The position numbers and the translations under genes were made by a program. Below are positions 26,220-33,533 of a stretch of DNA of 64,000 bases, one piece after another. The notes beneath the pieces are model-generated. The model saw only the letters and a program-made list of their open reading frames with translations. It did no database searches and was not told where the DNA came from. The first letter of the stretch is position 1. Every line of letters begins with the position of its first letter. The DNA lies in assembly GCA_948823415.1 (NCBI GenBank), contig CAQKRU010000002.1, positions 1-64,000 on the forward strand. Direction: 5' to 3'. This stretch comes from an uncultured Eubacteriales bacterium (GTDB lineage: Bacteria; Bacillota; Clostridia; Oscillospirales; Acutalibacteraceae).

Positions 26220-26918
26220 ATGATAAAAAAAGAAGTTTTGACGGAGAAGGCCAGGCTGCGCTTAAAGAAGCTGAAGGAGTTCAACTTGCCGGAATATTCG
26301 ATATCAGAAGAATTAATGAACGCGATATCTCACGGAATTGGCGCCGTGCTTTCGATTATCGCTATAATCTTGCTAATTTTAAATTCGAATTTTGGAATAA
26401 AATCCATAGTTTGTGTCACGATTTATTCGGCGTCTCTCTTCGTTTTGTACATCATCTCAACGCTTTACCACTCGCTTTTGCCGTGCAGAGCCAAGAAGGT
26501 CTTTAGAGTGCTGGACCATTGCTCGATTTTTCTGCTGATCGCGGGCACGTATACGCCGATATGCCTTTTGGTGCTTGACAGCGCGGTCGGGTGGATTTTA
26601 TTTTTTATAGTGTGGATCGCGGCGGTCGTTGGAATCGTTTTTAATTCGATTGACATAAAGAAGTTTGCGAAGTTTTCTATGATCTGCTACATCGCGATGG
26701 GATGGGTAGTTGTGATCGCCTTCAAACCGCTGATCGAGAGCATTACGGCAGGGCAGCTTGCGCTTTTGGTCTGGGGTGGAGTCGCTTACACTGTTGGCGC
26801 GGTCTTGTATGTCATTGGCAAAAAGCAAAAATATGTGCACTCGGTGTGGCACCTGTTTGTTCTGCTGGGTAGCATACTGCACTTTTTTATGATTTTTAGT
26901 TGCATCAAAAACATTTAA
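26220..26918 (+). CDS. Hemolysin-III (YqfA/PAQR) family membrane protein
   Basis: 232 residues with seven hydrophobic segments. The family metal-site pattern is present: ISHGIGA near 38, STLYHSLLP, LDHCSIFLLIAGTYTP and the closing HSVWHLFVLLGSILHFF. Bacterial members are inner-membrane proteins of uncertain role; the hemolysin name comes from a Bacillus cereus protein and does not prove toxicity. A GGGGGG stretch lies 9-14 bases before the ATG. It lies 52 bases after typA. Confidence 0.92.
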   Translation: MIKKEVLTEKARLRLKKLKEFNLPEYSISEELMNAISHGIGAVLSIIAIILLILNSNFGIKSIVCVTIYSASLFVLYIISTLYHSLLPCRAKKVFRVLDHCSIFLLIAGTYTPICLLVLDSAVGWILFFIVWIAAVVGIVFNSIDIKKFAKFSMICYIAMGWVVVIAFKPLIESITAGQLALLVWGGVAYTVGAVLYVIGKKQKYVHSVWHLFVLLGSILHFFMIFSCIKNI

Positions 26919-26959
26919 ACCGCCGTTGGGCTCAATTTTTATCTGCAAAAAGGTAATTT

Positions 26960-27829
26960 GTGCGTGATTTTGTTCATATTAATTTGGTAGACATGAACGC
27001 AAGGGAGGCAAAAGGGCCGGGGCCTGGCGCGAGGTTGCGGCCGCTTTGTTGTATGAACGAAAATACGCAGGTTAATGATGGCTATTCTTTGGGCGAAGCG
27101 GAGAATTCGAACAGTGCAGAACAAAAAAAACGCTCACGATACGAAGGAGCGCCGCTACTTTTGGCGGTTCAGCTGGCGGTGAGTATTATCTTTTTGACTG
27201 TGATGTTTGCTTTTAAATTTATTGGCGGCGAATATTTTAACGTGGTCCGCGGATGGTATATGGAGAATATCAACAACTCGATAATTACCGCGGCAGACAG
27301 CGGCGAGAGTGCGGATTCTTTTAATGTTAAGGTTCCGTTTATAAATTTGAGAAACAAGGAAAAGGTGATAGAGACTTTTGTCGTCAATGATGAAAACAAC
27401 GTGGAGCCCGCAACGGTGGAGCTTTCTGTTGGTGTTTCTAACCCTATAGACAGTGGGGTCATTACTTCTAAGTTTGGCAAGCGGGTTGACCCTCTTTCGG
27501 GGGAAGAGAAGCTTCACGGCGGGCTGGACATTTGTGCAGAAGACGGTACTCCGATATATTCTATTATGCCAGGGACGGTTGAAAAGGCGTGGAATAGCGC
27601 GTCGTTTGGTAACGCGGTGATTATAGACCATGGGAACGGCATAAGGACGCTGTATGCACACTGCAAGGAGATAAACGTCAGCGAGGGAGACCATATAAAA
27701 CGCAAGCAGAATATAGCTCTGATGGGCAACACGGGTAGCCATTCCACAGGGGTGCATCTTCATTTTGAATTGATTATAAACGGCAAGAAGTACGATCCAG
27801 AGCCGTTTTTCGATAATATATACGTTTGA
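26960..27829 (+). CDS. SpoIVFA-like membrane-anchored M23 (LytM) protein
   Basis: 289 residues: a basic cytoplasmic N terminus, one membrane helix near 74-96 (LLLAVQLAVSIIFLTVMFAF), an extracytoplasmic linker and a C-terminal LytM/M23 domain. The zinc motifs HGGLD and HLHFE and the core HGNGIRTLYAH are intact, so peptidase activity is possible. The GTG at 26960 follows AAAAAGG by six bases; in-frame ATGs at 26993 and 27053 lack such a site. It is followed directly by an M50 protease, the arrangement of spoIVFA-spoIVFB in spore formers, where the M23-like partner holds the protease inactive. Confidence 0.82.
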   Translation: MRDFVHINLVDMNAREAKGPGPGARLRPLCCMNENTQVNDGYSLGEAENSNSAEQKKRSRYEGAPLLLAVQLAVSIIFLTVMFAFKFIGGEYFNVVRGWYMENINNSIITAADSGESADSFNVKVPFINLRNKEKVIETFVVNDENNVEPATVELSVGVSNPIDSGVITSKFGKRVDPLSGEEKLHGGLDICAEDGTPIYSIMPGTVEKAWNSASFGNAVIIDHGNGIRTLYAHCKEINVSEGDHIKRKQNIALMGNTGSHSTGVHLHFELIINGKKYDPEPFFDNIYV

Positions 27830-27830
27830 T

Positions 27831-28445
27831 ATGCAGTTTGAGTTTTTAGGATGCACGTTTACCGTGAGCTTCCCGTTTTTAACGATAATCACCTTGCTTT
27901 TGCTGGTTGACAACAACGGAATGATAGTTTATGGCGTAGTGGCGGCGCTGATTCACGAGCTGGGGCATATATCTGCAATGATGATCAAAAAATGCCGGCC
28001 TCAAAGAATTAATTTTAGAGCGTTCGACATAAATATAATCGACAAAAACAGGGCCAAAAGGCATTATAACGACGATGTGTTCATCCTAGCTGCAGGCCCG
28101 CTGGCAAATGTAATTTTTTGCGCGCTGCTCTGCTGCATATTCAAGGCTACCGGACATAGCTGGCTGCTAAAGCCCATATACGAGAACCTCTTTATTGCGG
28201 CGTTCAACATTTTGCCCATAGAGTCGCTGGATGGAGGGCAAATTTTTTTTAATTTATTAAGCCGAAAATTAAGCATAAAAACAGCCGAAAATTTTACGGT
28301 GCTGGTGTCGTTTATGGTGCTGCTGCCGGTGGCAGTTTTGGGGTTTTACATATTAATCGTTTCGAAATATAATTTTTCGCTGTTACTCTTGAGCTGCTAT
28401 TTGATGGGGATTTTGCTTTTAAAACACAGGGAATTTTACTATTGA
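27831..28445 (+). CDS. SpoIVFB-like M50 site-2 protease
   Basis: 204-residue polytopic membrane zinc protease. HELGH near residue 42 is the HExxH site; the second metal ligand is in LPIESLDGGQIF (Asp near 134). In Bacillus, SpoIVFB cleaves pro-sigma-K in the mother cell. The ATG lies one base after the stop of the M23 gene, so the pair is co-translated. Whether this organism still sporulates cannot be judged from the window; the protease may serve another regulated proteolysis step. Confidence 0.85.
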   Translation: MQFEFLGCTFTVSFPFLTIITLLLLVDNNGMIVYGVVAALIHELGHISAMMIKKCRPQRINFRAFDINIIDKNRAKRHYNDDVFILAAGPLANVIFCALLCCIFKATGHSWLLKPIYENLFIAAFNILPIESLDGGQIFFNLLSRKLSIKTAENFTVLVSFMVLLPVAVLGFYILIVSKYNFSLLLLSCYLMGILLLKHREFYY

Positions 28446-28598
28446 TGCGGTAAGTTGTCCAAACAGTGAAATAATTCCAGGAGTAATGTTGTAGAAAAAG
28501 TGCAAAAATGTTATTAGTTAGCTTGATTTTAATGTCAAAGCTAACTGAAATATAACGGTTTAAAACAATAAATTGTGCGTTTGCTTGTTTTAAATTGT

Positions 28599-28629
28599 AA
28601 AAAGCTGCTCACCAAACAAAGTGAGCAGC
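28599..28629 (-). terminator. Terminator of the secreted cysteine protease
   Basis: Perfect 9-base stem, arms 28604-28612 and 28621-28629 (GCTGCTCAC/GTGAGCAGC). On the minus strand TTTTT follows at once. Confidence 0.88.
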
Positions 28630-28675
28630 AAAATTTATATTACAGATTTTTATGATTTTTTAGTGATATTAAAGT

Positions 28676-29878
28676 TTACGACTGCCGGGTTATGGCTTTA
28701 ATTGAGAAGCCGTAAATAGAATTGCAATTTGACAAGGAAGTTACGTCACAAAATTTATTTCCCGACAAAATGAAGCTTTTGCCCGGTGTGTTAGGACCTA
28801 AAGTTAAATTTTCGTGCGGCATCATACAACCAATGCGAGGGACGGAGGAATCAGCCGCTTGCTCCATTTGCGCGATTATAGCATATTTGCCTCTGTTTAA
28901 CTGGACTTTATTTTGAAGTGAAAACGTAAAGTACCCATCGTATGGGACGCATCCACTGTATAAATGCTGCCAAGTTGATCTATCGCTGTTAGGAGATCCA
29001 TCACCCAACACAGGAGCAAGGTGTAATGAGATTGGTGCATCAGGAGAACTGCTATTTACCATAACAGATTCAAGTTCTTCGTTGCCTTCAAAGTCAAACA
29101 TGTTAGCAACAGCAAAATTTTTATCACGATAAAAGCCGGTAACACCGTATTCGTCGTGTTGATATCTTTTTAAGTTATCATCGAAGGCCCTCACGTCCGT
29201 TATGCATACAACTTCTATAAATTGGGTTGAATATGGAATCCAGACATAATTGTTTGGATTTTTTAAACTATCTTTTACAAGCCAACTTTGCTTTGAATCG
29301 TCCCACCCCACAATTGACACGGCGTGGTTAATTGTATCATTCACAATAAATATAGCAGCAACAGCGCCATATTCTGCAACAGCCGCTTTAATAGAGTCAA
29401 TGTCTTTGTTAACATTCTCGATACCGTCAACAAAAAACAAAGGTTGAATATTTAATAAATTTCGTCTAAACCCAATATTGTTATAGTTATAAGGGCAGTC
29501 ACGTTCAGAAATTGGGCTTAAACCCGCGGTAAGGCAAGCAAGTGCGGCCACAAAATTTCCGTTATGTTTTAAATTGTTCCAACCATAATCAGAAGGATTA
29601 TGACTACATAAGTTAGCCATTTGTTGTTCCGATAGGCTCCCCGTGTATAAACCATACTTTTTGAGATACGTTTCCAAAGCTGCGATAACAGCAAAAGCCC
29701 AACAAGTGCCGTTTATTTGTTGGTCTTTATTTTTTACGGTTGGAGAAGAGTGTCGCGCAGATAAAATGGGCCCTGGCTTAATGGCTACAGCAGGTACATT
29801 TGCGCACACAGACACGCTGGCAACAAGAAACAAAGCCAAAAGTTTTTTAGCCAAAATACCTTTTTTCAAATTTTTCAT
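28676..29878 (-). CDS. Secreted papain-like (C1A) cysteine protease
   Basis: 400 residues with a signal peptide (about 1-32). The catalytic core starts almost at once: oxyanion Gln53 and Cys59 in QQINGTCWAFA, then SLSEQQMANLC, and the catalytic His185 in NHAVSIVGWD. The residue equivalent to the papain Asn is Asp203 (SWLVKDSLKN). There is no I29-type inhibitory propeptide; only about 20 residues separate the signal peptide from the active site. A C-terminal domain of about 180 residues resembles the beta-sandwich appended to some bacterial C1A proteases (FDFEGNEELESV, then GKYAIIAQM). It is a single gene with its own terminator. Export suggests action on host or neighbour proteins. Confidence 0.85.
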   Translation of the reverse strand: MKNLKKGILAKKLLALFLVASVSVCANVPAVAIKPGPILSARHSSPTVKNKDQQINGTCWAFAVIAALETYLKKYGLYTGSLSEQQMANLCSHNPSDYGWNNLKHNGNFVAALACLTAGLSPISERDCPYNYNNIGFRRNLLNIQPLFFVDGIENVNKDIDSIKAAVAEYGAVAAIFIVNDTINHAVSIVGWDDSKQSWLVKDSLKNPNNYVWIPYSTQFIEVVCITDVRAFDDNLKRYQHDEYGVTGFYRDKNFAVANMFDFEGNEELESVMVNSSSPDAPISLHLAPVLGDGSPNSDRSTWQHLYSGCVPYDGYFTFSLQNKVQLNRGKYAIIAQMEQAADSSVPRIGCMMPHENLTLGPNTPGKSFILSGNKFCDVTSLSNCNSIYGFSIKAITRQS

Positions 29879-30224
29879 TCCTTTTCTTTTTGTTTGATGT
29901 ATATATTATATCACAAAAATTTTAGCTATAGTTTCTATAAAAGAAAAATACAAAAATTTTTTCAAATATTTGTGAAAAATCACCTTGACTTTTTTGAAGA
30001 GGTCTGGTATAATCTGTGTAAATAAAGTAGAGTAGTTTTACTTTCACCTATTTGGCAGGGCTGTGGGCTTTGTTATGCGGCGGCAGACGGCACTTGCATA
30101 GGTCAATATTATTTATGGTTATTTGGTTTGATATTGATTTATACGCACGGGTGGGAGTTTTCTGTCTGTGCTTTGTGTTTTATATTTATTTTTTATCGTT
30201 ACTTTGTGTGGAGGTGCATTTGAC
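29879..30224. other. Divergent gap between the protease and infC
   Basis: 346 bases. The left part carries a TATAAT-like box for the leftward protease. The right part carries the infC promoter (29985-30013) and a leader of about 205 bases. In Firmicutes this leader often binds L20 to control the operon; I could not fold a convincing L20 leader or attenuator by eye. Confidence 0.5.
29985..30013 (+). promoter_or_regulatory. Sigma-A-type promoter of infC-rpmI-rplT
   Basis: TTGACT (29985-29990), 17-base spacer, perfect TATAAT (30008-30013). Confidence 0.75.
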
Positions 30225-30743
30225 ATTAGCAGTAAGGGACTTCAAATTAACGAAGAGATTCGTGATAAAGAACTAAGACTTATCGATTCGGACGGGAGTC
30301 AGCTGGGGGTTGTCTCTCTTAGCCAGGCTTTGAACCTTGCTTCGGAGAAAAATCTCGACTTGGTTAAGATTGCTCCACAGGCGAAACCCGTTGTTTGCAA
30401 AATTATGGATTACGGTAAGTATCGGTTTGAGCAGGCTAAACGCGAAAAAGAATCTAAGAAAAATCAGCGAATTATGACTTTGAAGGAGATTCGGCTTTCT
30501 TTAAATATTGATACTCACGATTTTAACACTAAACTTAAACACGCTTCTAAATTTATTAGCGGCGGCAATAAGGTTAAGGTGTCTATCCGATTTAGAGGGC
30601 GCGAAATGGGTCACCCGGAGCTTGGGATTGACATTATGAACAAGTTTGCGCAAGAATGTTCGGAGTTTGCAAACGTGGAAAAGCCGGCAAAACTTGATGG
30701 TCGTAACATGTTAATGTTCCTTGCACCTAAACCTAGCAAGTAA
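30225..30743 (+). CDS. infC: Translation initiation factor IF-3, probable AUU start
   Basis: Prevents premature 50S joining and proofreads the initiator tRNA. Family blocks: LQINEEIRDKELRLIDSDG, LVKIAPQAKPVVCKIMDYGK, and KVSIRFRGREMGHPE. No ATG, GTG or TTG lies at the conserved N terminus. An in-frame ATT at 30225 sits 10 bases after GGAGG (30210-30214) and gives 172 residues, the family length. AUU is the known autoregulatory start of infC in other bacteria, so I chose it; the open frame extends to a GTG at 30168 without ribosome site or homology. Confidence 0.93.
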   Translation: MSSKGLQINEEIRDKELRLIDSDGSQLGVVSLSQALNLASEKNLDLVKIAPQAKPVVCKIMDYGKYRFEQAKREKESKKNQRIMTLKEIRLSLNIDTHDFNTKLKHASKFISGGNKVKVSIRFRGREMGHPELGIDIMNKFAQECSEFANVEKPAKLDGRNMLMFLAPKPSK

Positions 30744-30771
30744 CATCAAATTTTTAAGGAGGAACTTGAAT

Positions 30772-30969
30772 ATGCCTAAGTTGAAAACACATAGTGGAGC
30801 TAAAAAACGTTTTAAATTATCTAAAACTGGCAAGGTTATTAGGGCTCATGCGAATAAATCTCATATTTTAAACAAAAAGTCGACTAAACGTAAGAGGGGT
30901 TTGCGAAAGACCACTGTTGCGGATAAGACGAATGTTGTTGCAATAAAAAAGTTGATTCCTTATAAATAA
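30772..30969 (+). CDS. rpmI: 50S ribosomal protein L35
   Basis: Very basic 65-residue protein of the large subunit. PKLKTHSGAKKRFKLSKTGK and HILNKKSTKRKRGLR are the family signature. The ATG at 30772 has an ideal AAGGAGG. Middle gene of infC-rpmI-rplT. Confidence 0.98.
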   Translation: MPKLKTHSGAKKRFKLSKTGKVIRAHANKSHILNKKSTKRKRGLRKTTVADKTNVVAIKKLIPYK

Positions 30970-31011
30970 ATTTATTTTTTAGATTCATTATTATAACGGA
31001 GGTAATATAAA

Positions 31012-31365
31012 ATGGCTCGTGTAAAGGGTGCCTTGGCTACTCGCAAGAGGAGAAAAAAGGTTTTAAAACTAGCTAAAGGATATTGGGGCGCTAAAAGTAA
31101 GCACTTTAAAATGGCTAAAGAAGCTGTTATGAAGTCTGGAAATTACGCATATATTGGCCGCCGGCAGAAGAAACGCGACTTTCGTCGCTTGTGGATTACG
31201 CGTATAAATGCGGCTTGTAGAATGAACGGAATGACTTATTCTGCCTTTATTAATGGCCTTAAGAAGGCTGGCATTAATTTGAATAGAAAGATGTTATCTG
31301 AAATTGCAATTGCTGATGAGAATTCTTTTAAAGAGCTTGTAAATCAGGCAAAAGCTGCACTTTAA
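31012..31365 (+). CDS. rplT: 50S ribosomal protein L20
   Basis: 117-residue 23S-binding assembly protein. Recognised by ARVKGALATRKRRKKVLKLA, YWGAKSKHFKMAKEAVMKSG, and RRQKKRDFRRLWITRINAA. In many bacteria L20 represses its own operon by binding the leader. ACGGAGG precedes the ATG, and a terminator follows 16 bases after the stop. Confidence 0.98.
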   Translation: MARVKGALATRKRRKKVLKLAKGYWGAKSKHFKMAKEAVMKSGNYAYIGRRQKKRDFRRLWITRINAACRMNGMTYSAFINGLKKAGINLNRKMLSEIAIADENSFKELVNQAKAAL

Positions 31366-31380
31366 TATATGCTTTTTGGA

Positions 31381-31420
31381 TGCGCTCTGGAGGGTGACCT
31401 CTTTTGAGCGCATATTTTTG
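31381..31420 (+). terminator. Terminator after rplT
   Basis: TGCGCTC (31381-31387) pairs with GAGCGCA (31406-31412), enclosing an inner GAGG/CCTC stem, followed by TATTTTTG. Confidence 0.8.
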
Positions 31421-31494
31421 TATGTTTGATTGTTGGGCTTGTTTGTGTGCAAGGGTGCGCGGCTGAAAGTGCGAATGAGGCGGTGAAGAAGTTT

Positions 31495-32298
31495 TTGAGT
31501 TTTGATATTGTTAGCAGGGAGAACGCTAAAATTAAATATGTAAGAAAGCTTGTGATTAATGATAATTTTCGCAAGAGGGAGCGGTGCTTTGCTGCAGAGG
31601 GGCTTCGGTTATGTTATGACGCCTTTTTGAGTGGCGTTTTGATCGATGAGATTTATTATACTGACGAAGCGGCGCAGAAATTCTCGGAGAAAATCGGTGA
31701 GCTTATTAATTATGCTGGACGGGCTTATTGCGTTCCTGCTGACATTTTAAGGGAGATTTCGGATACCAAGACTCCGCAGGGCGTGGTGTGCGTGTGCGAA
31801 AAACTTGACAAACTGTTTAGCTTGAATACAATAAGTAGTGTGAATAAAATTATTATCCTTGAGGATATTCAGGACCCGCGGAATTTGGGGACTATTTTGC
31901 GAACGGCCGAGGCTTTGGGGTTGGGCTTTGTTGTGATGTCTAAGGGCTGCTGTGATGTTTATAATCCTAAAGCTTTGCGAGGCAGCATGGGAGCGGCTTT
32001 TCGGGTTAGGACATTTTTTGCTGACAAAATTTGCGATGCCATAGAAAGCCTGAAAGAGAGCGACTTTAAGGTCTTGGCGGCAGTGCCGGATGAATCTGCA
32101 AGTTTGATTACGGACGTAAATTTAAGCGGGCGGACTGCTATTGCGATTGGGAACGAAGGTAACGGGCTTACTCGCAGGGTTGTGGACGTTTGCGACCAGG
32201 TGGTTACTATCCCGATGCACGGTAGGGCGGAGTCTTTGAACGCCGCTATTGCTGCGGGGATCTTGATGTGGGAAATGATGCGTGAAGTTGGGGGGTAG
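31495..32298 (+). CDS. SpoU/TrmH-family 2'-O-ribose RNA methyltransferase
   Basis: SPOUT-fold enzyme that methylates ribose 2'-OH in rRNA or tRNA. The N-terminal substrate-binding part (IVSRENAKIKYVRKL, then CFAAEGLRL) is followed by the knotted SAM domain: LEDIQDPRNLGTILRTAEAL (motif 1), AIAIGNEGNGL (motif 2) and IPMHGRAESLNAAIAAGILM (motif 3). It is closest in layout to Bacillus YsgA. The start is uncertain: TTG 31495 follows GGTGA by eight bases and fits homologues; the frame stays open upstream to TTG 31426. dprA begins three bases after the stop. Confidence 0.88.
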   Translation: MSFDIVSRENAKIKYVRKLVINDNFRKRERCFAAEGLRLCYDAFLSGVLIDEIYYTDEAAQKFSEKIGELINYAGRAYCVPADILREISDTKTPQGVVCVCEKLDKLFSLNTISSVNKIIILEDIQDPRNLGTILRTAEALGLGFVVMSKGCCDVYNPKALRGSMGAAFRVRTFFADKICDAIESLKESDFKVLAAVPDESASLITDVNLSGRTAIAIGNEGNGLTRRVVDVCDQVVTIPMHGRAESLNAAIAAGILMWEMMREVGG

Positions 32299-32301
32299 AA
32301 T

Positions 32302-33504
32302 TTGGCTATGGACCTTAAGTTTAACGAAGCTTATTGGATTGCGATTGTGGATGCTTTGGGGTTTGGGAATAGCCGGATTAATAATATTTTAGAGCATTAC
32401 AAGGACGCTAAGAGCTTTTTCGACGCTGGCCTTGACAGTTGGAGGCTTTGTGGCTTTTTGAGCGCCAAGAATATTGAAAAGCTGCGGGCTATGAGCTTGA
32501 ACAAGGCCTATAAGGTGATTGAAAAGTGCGAGAACTTGGGTTATGGGATTGTTACGATCGAGAATCCGCAGTATCCCGACAAACTTAAGAATATCGGGAA
32601 TCCGCCGGGAGTGCTCTATGTTAAGGGGCGGCTGCCCAGTTTTGACGACAGTTTGTGCATATCCATTGTTGGCACGCGGAGTTCTTCGGCTTATGGCAAT
32701 AAAATTTCGTTCGAGATGGGCTATAAACTGGCGAAGGCTGGGGCTATTGTTATAAGCGGAGGAGCTATTGGGATCGATTGCCTGGCGCAGAAGGGCGCTC
32801 TGCAGGCGCGCGGCAAGGCTATTGCGGTTTTGGGATGCGGCATTAACTTTAATTATTTGATGGCGAACAAAAGTTTGAGAGACGCTATTGCGCAGAGTGG
32901 AGCGCTTATTTCGGAATATCCGCCGGATTATCGGTGTTTTTCTTGGACGTTTCCGATGAGGAACCGCGTGATATCTGGAATGTCAGATGGTGTTTTGGTG
33001 GTGGAAGCGGGCGAAAAAAGCGGATCGCTTATCACGGCGAAAATGGCTTTGGAGCAAGGTAGAGACTTGTTCGCGGTGCCTGGTAATATCAATAGCAGTG
33101 TTTCTGACGGGACTAATAAGCTGATCAAAATCTGCGCAAAGCCCGTTATGCGCGTTGAAGACATTTTGGAAGAGTATTATCACTTGTACCCGGGGCTACG
33201 GCGGGTGTCGGACGTGAACGTGCCGGCTGCGCACGTTGCAAAAGAGCCGAGTGCGCGAGATGAAGGTGATAAGAATAAACCTGATTTTAAGGTGTCTAAT
33301 GGGCCGTCGAGTCGGGAAGTTTTAGATAGGCTATCTGTCCGAGCCAATGCTGTTTTTGAGATTTTAACGGATAGGCCTATGACTGTTGATGAGCTATCGG
33401 AACTTGCCGAGCTGAGCGTTCCGGAAGTTTTACAGGCCATTACGGAGCTTGAATTGCATGAGCTTATTCGGCCTCATGCGGGCAAGCGTTATAGCAGAAT
33501 ATAG
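32302..33504 (+). CDS. dprA: DNA-processing protein DprA/Smf
   Basis: Loads RecA onto incoming single-stranded DNA in natural transformation; widespread beyond competent species. The Rossmann-like DprA domain has SIVGTRSSSAYG near 122, SGGAIGIDCLAQKGAL, VLGCGINFNY, ISEYPP, FPMRNRVISGMSDGVLVVEA and GSLITA. A linker rich in charged residues (about 310-340) leads to a C-terminal winged-helix domain. The TTG at 32302 is seven bases after a run of G; ATG 32308 is the alternative. It lies next to topA, as in Bacillus and Clostridia. Confidence 0.95.
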   Translation: MAMDLKFNEAYWIAIVDALGFGNSRINNILEHYKDAKSFFDAGLDSWRLCGFLSAKNIEKLRAMSLNKAYKVIEKCENLGYGIVTIENPQYPDKLKNIGNPPGVLYVKGRLPSFDDSLCISIVGTRSSSAYGNKISFEMGYKLAKAGAIVISGGAIGIDCLAQKGALQARGKAIAVLGCGINFNYLMANKSLRDAIAQSGALISEYPPDYRCFSWTFPMRNRVISGMSDGVLVVEAGEKSGSLITAKMALEQGRDLFAVPGNINSSVSDGTNKLIKICAKPVMRVEDILEEYYHLYPGLRRVSDVNVPAAHVAKEPSARDEGDKNKPDFKVSNGPSSREVLDRLSVRANAVFEILTDRPMTVDELSELAELSVPEVLQAITELELHELIRPHAGKRYSRI

Positions 33505-33533
33505 ATTTAATCGAGATTGAGGTGACTTTTGCT

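Noticed and set aside
30014..30224. L20-binding leader of the infC operon
   Set aside because: The leader has the right place and length, but I could not draw a convincing structure; left as a note only.
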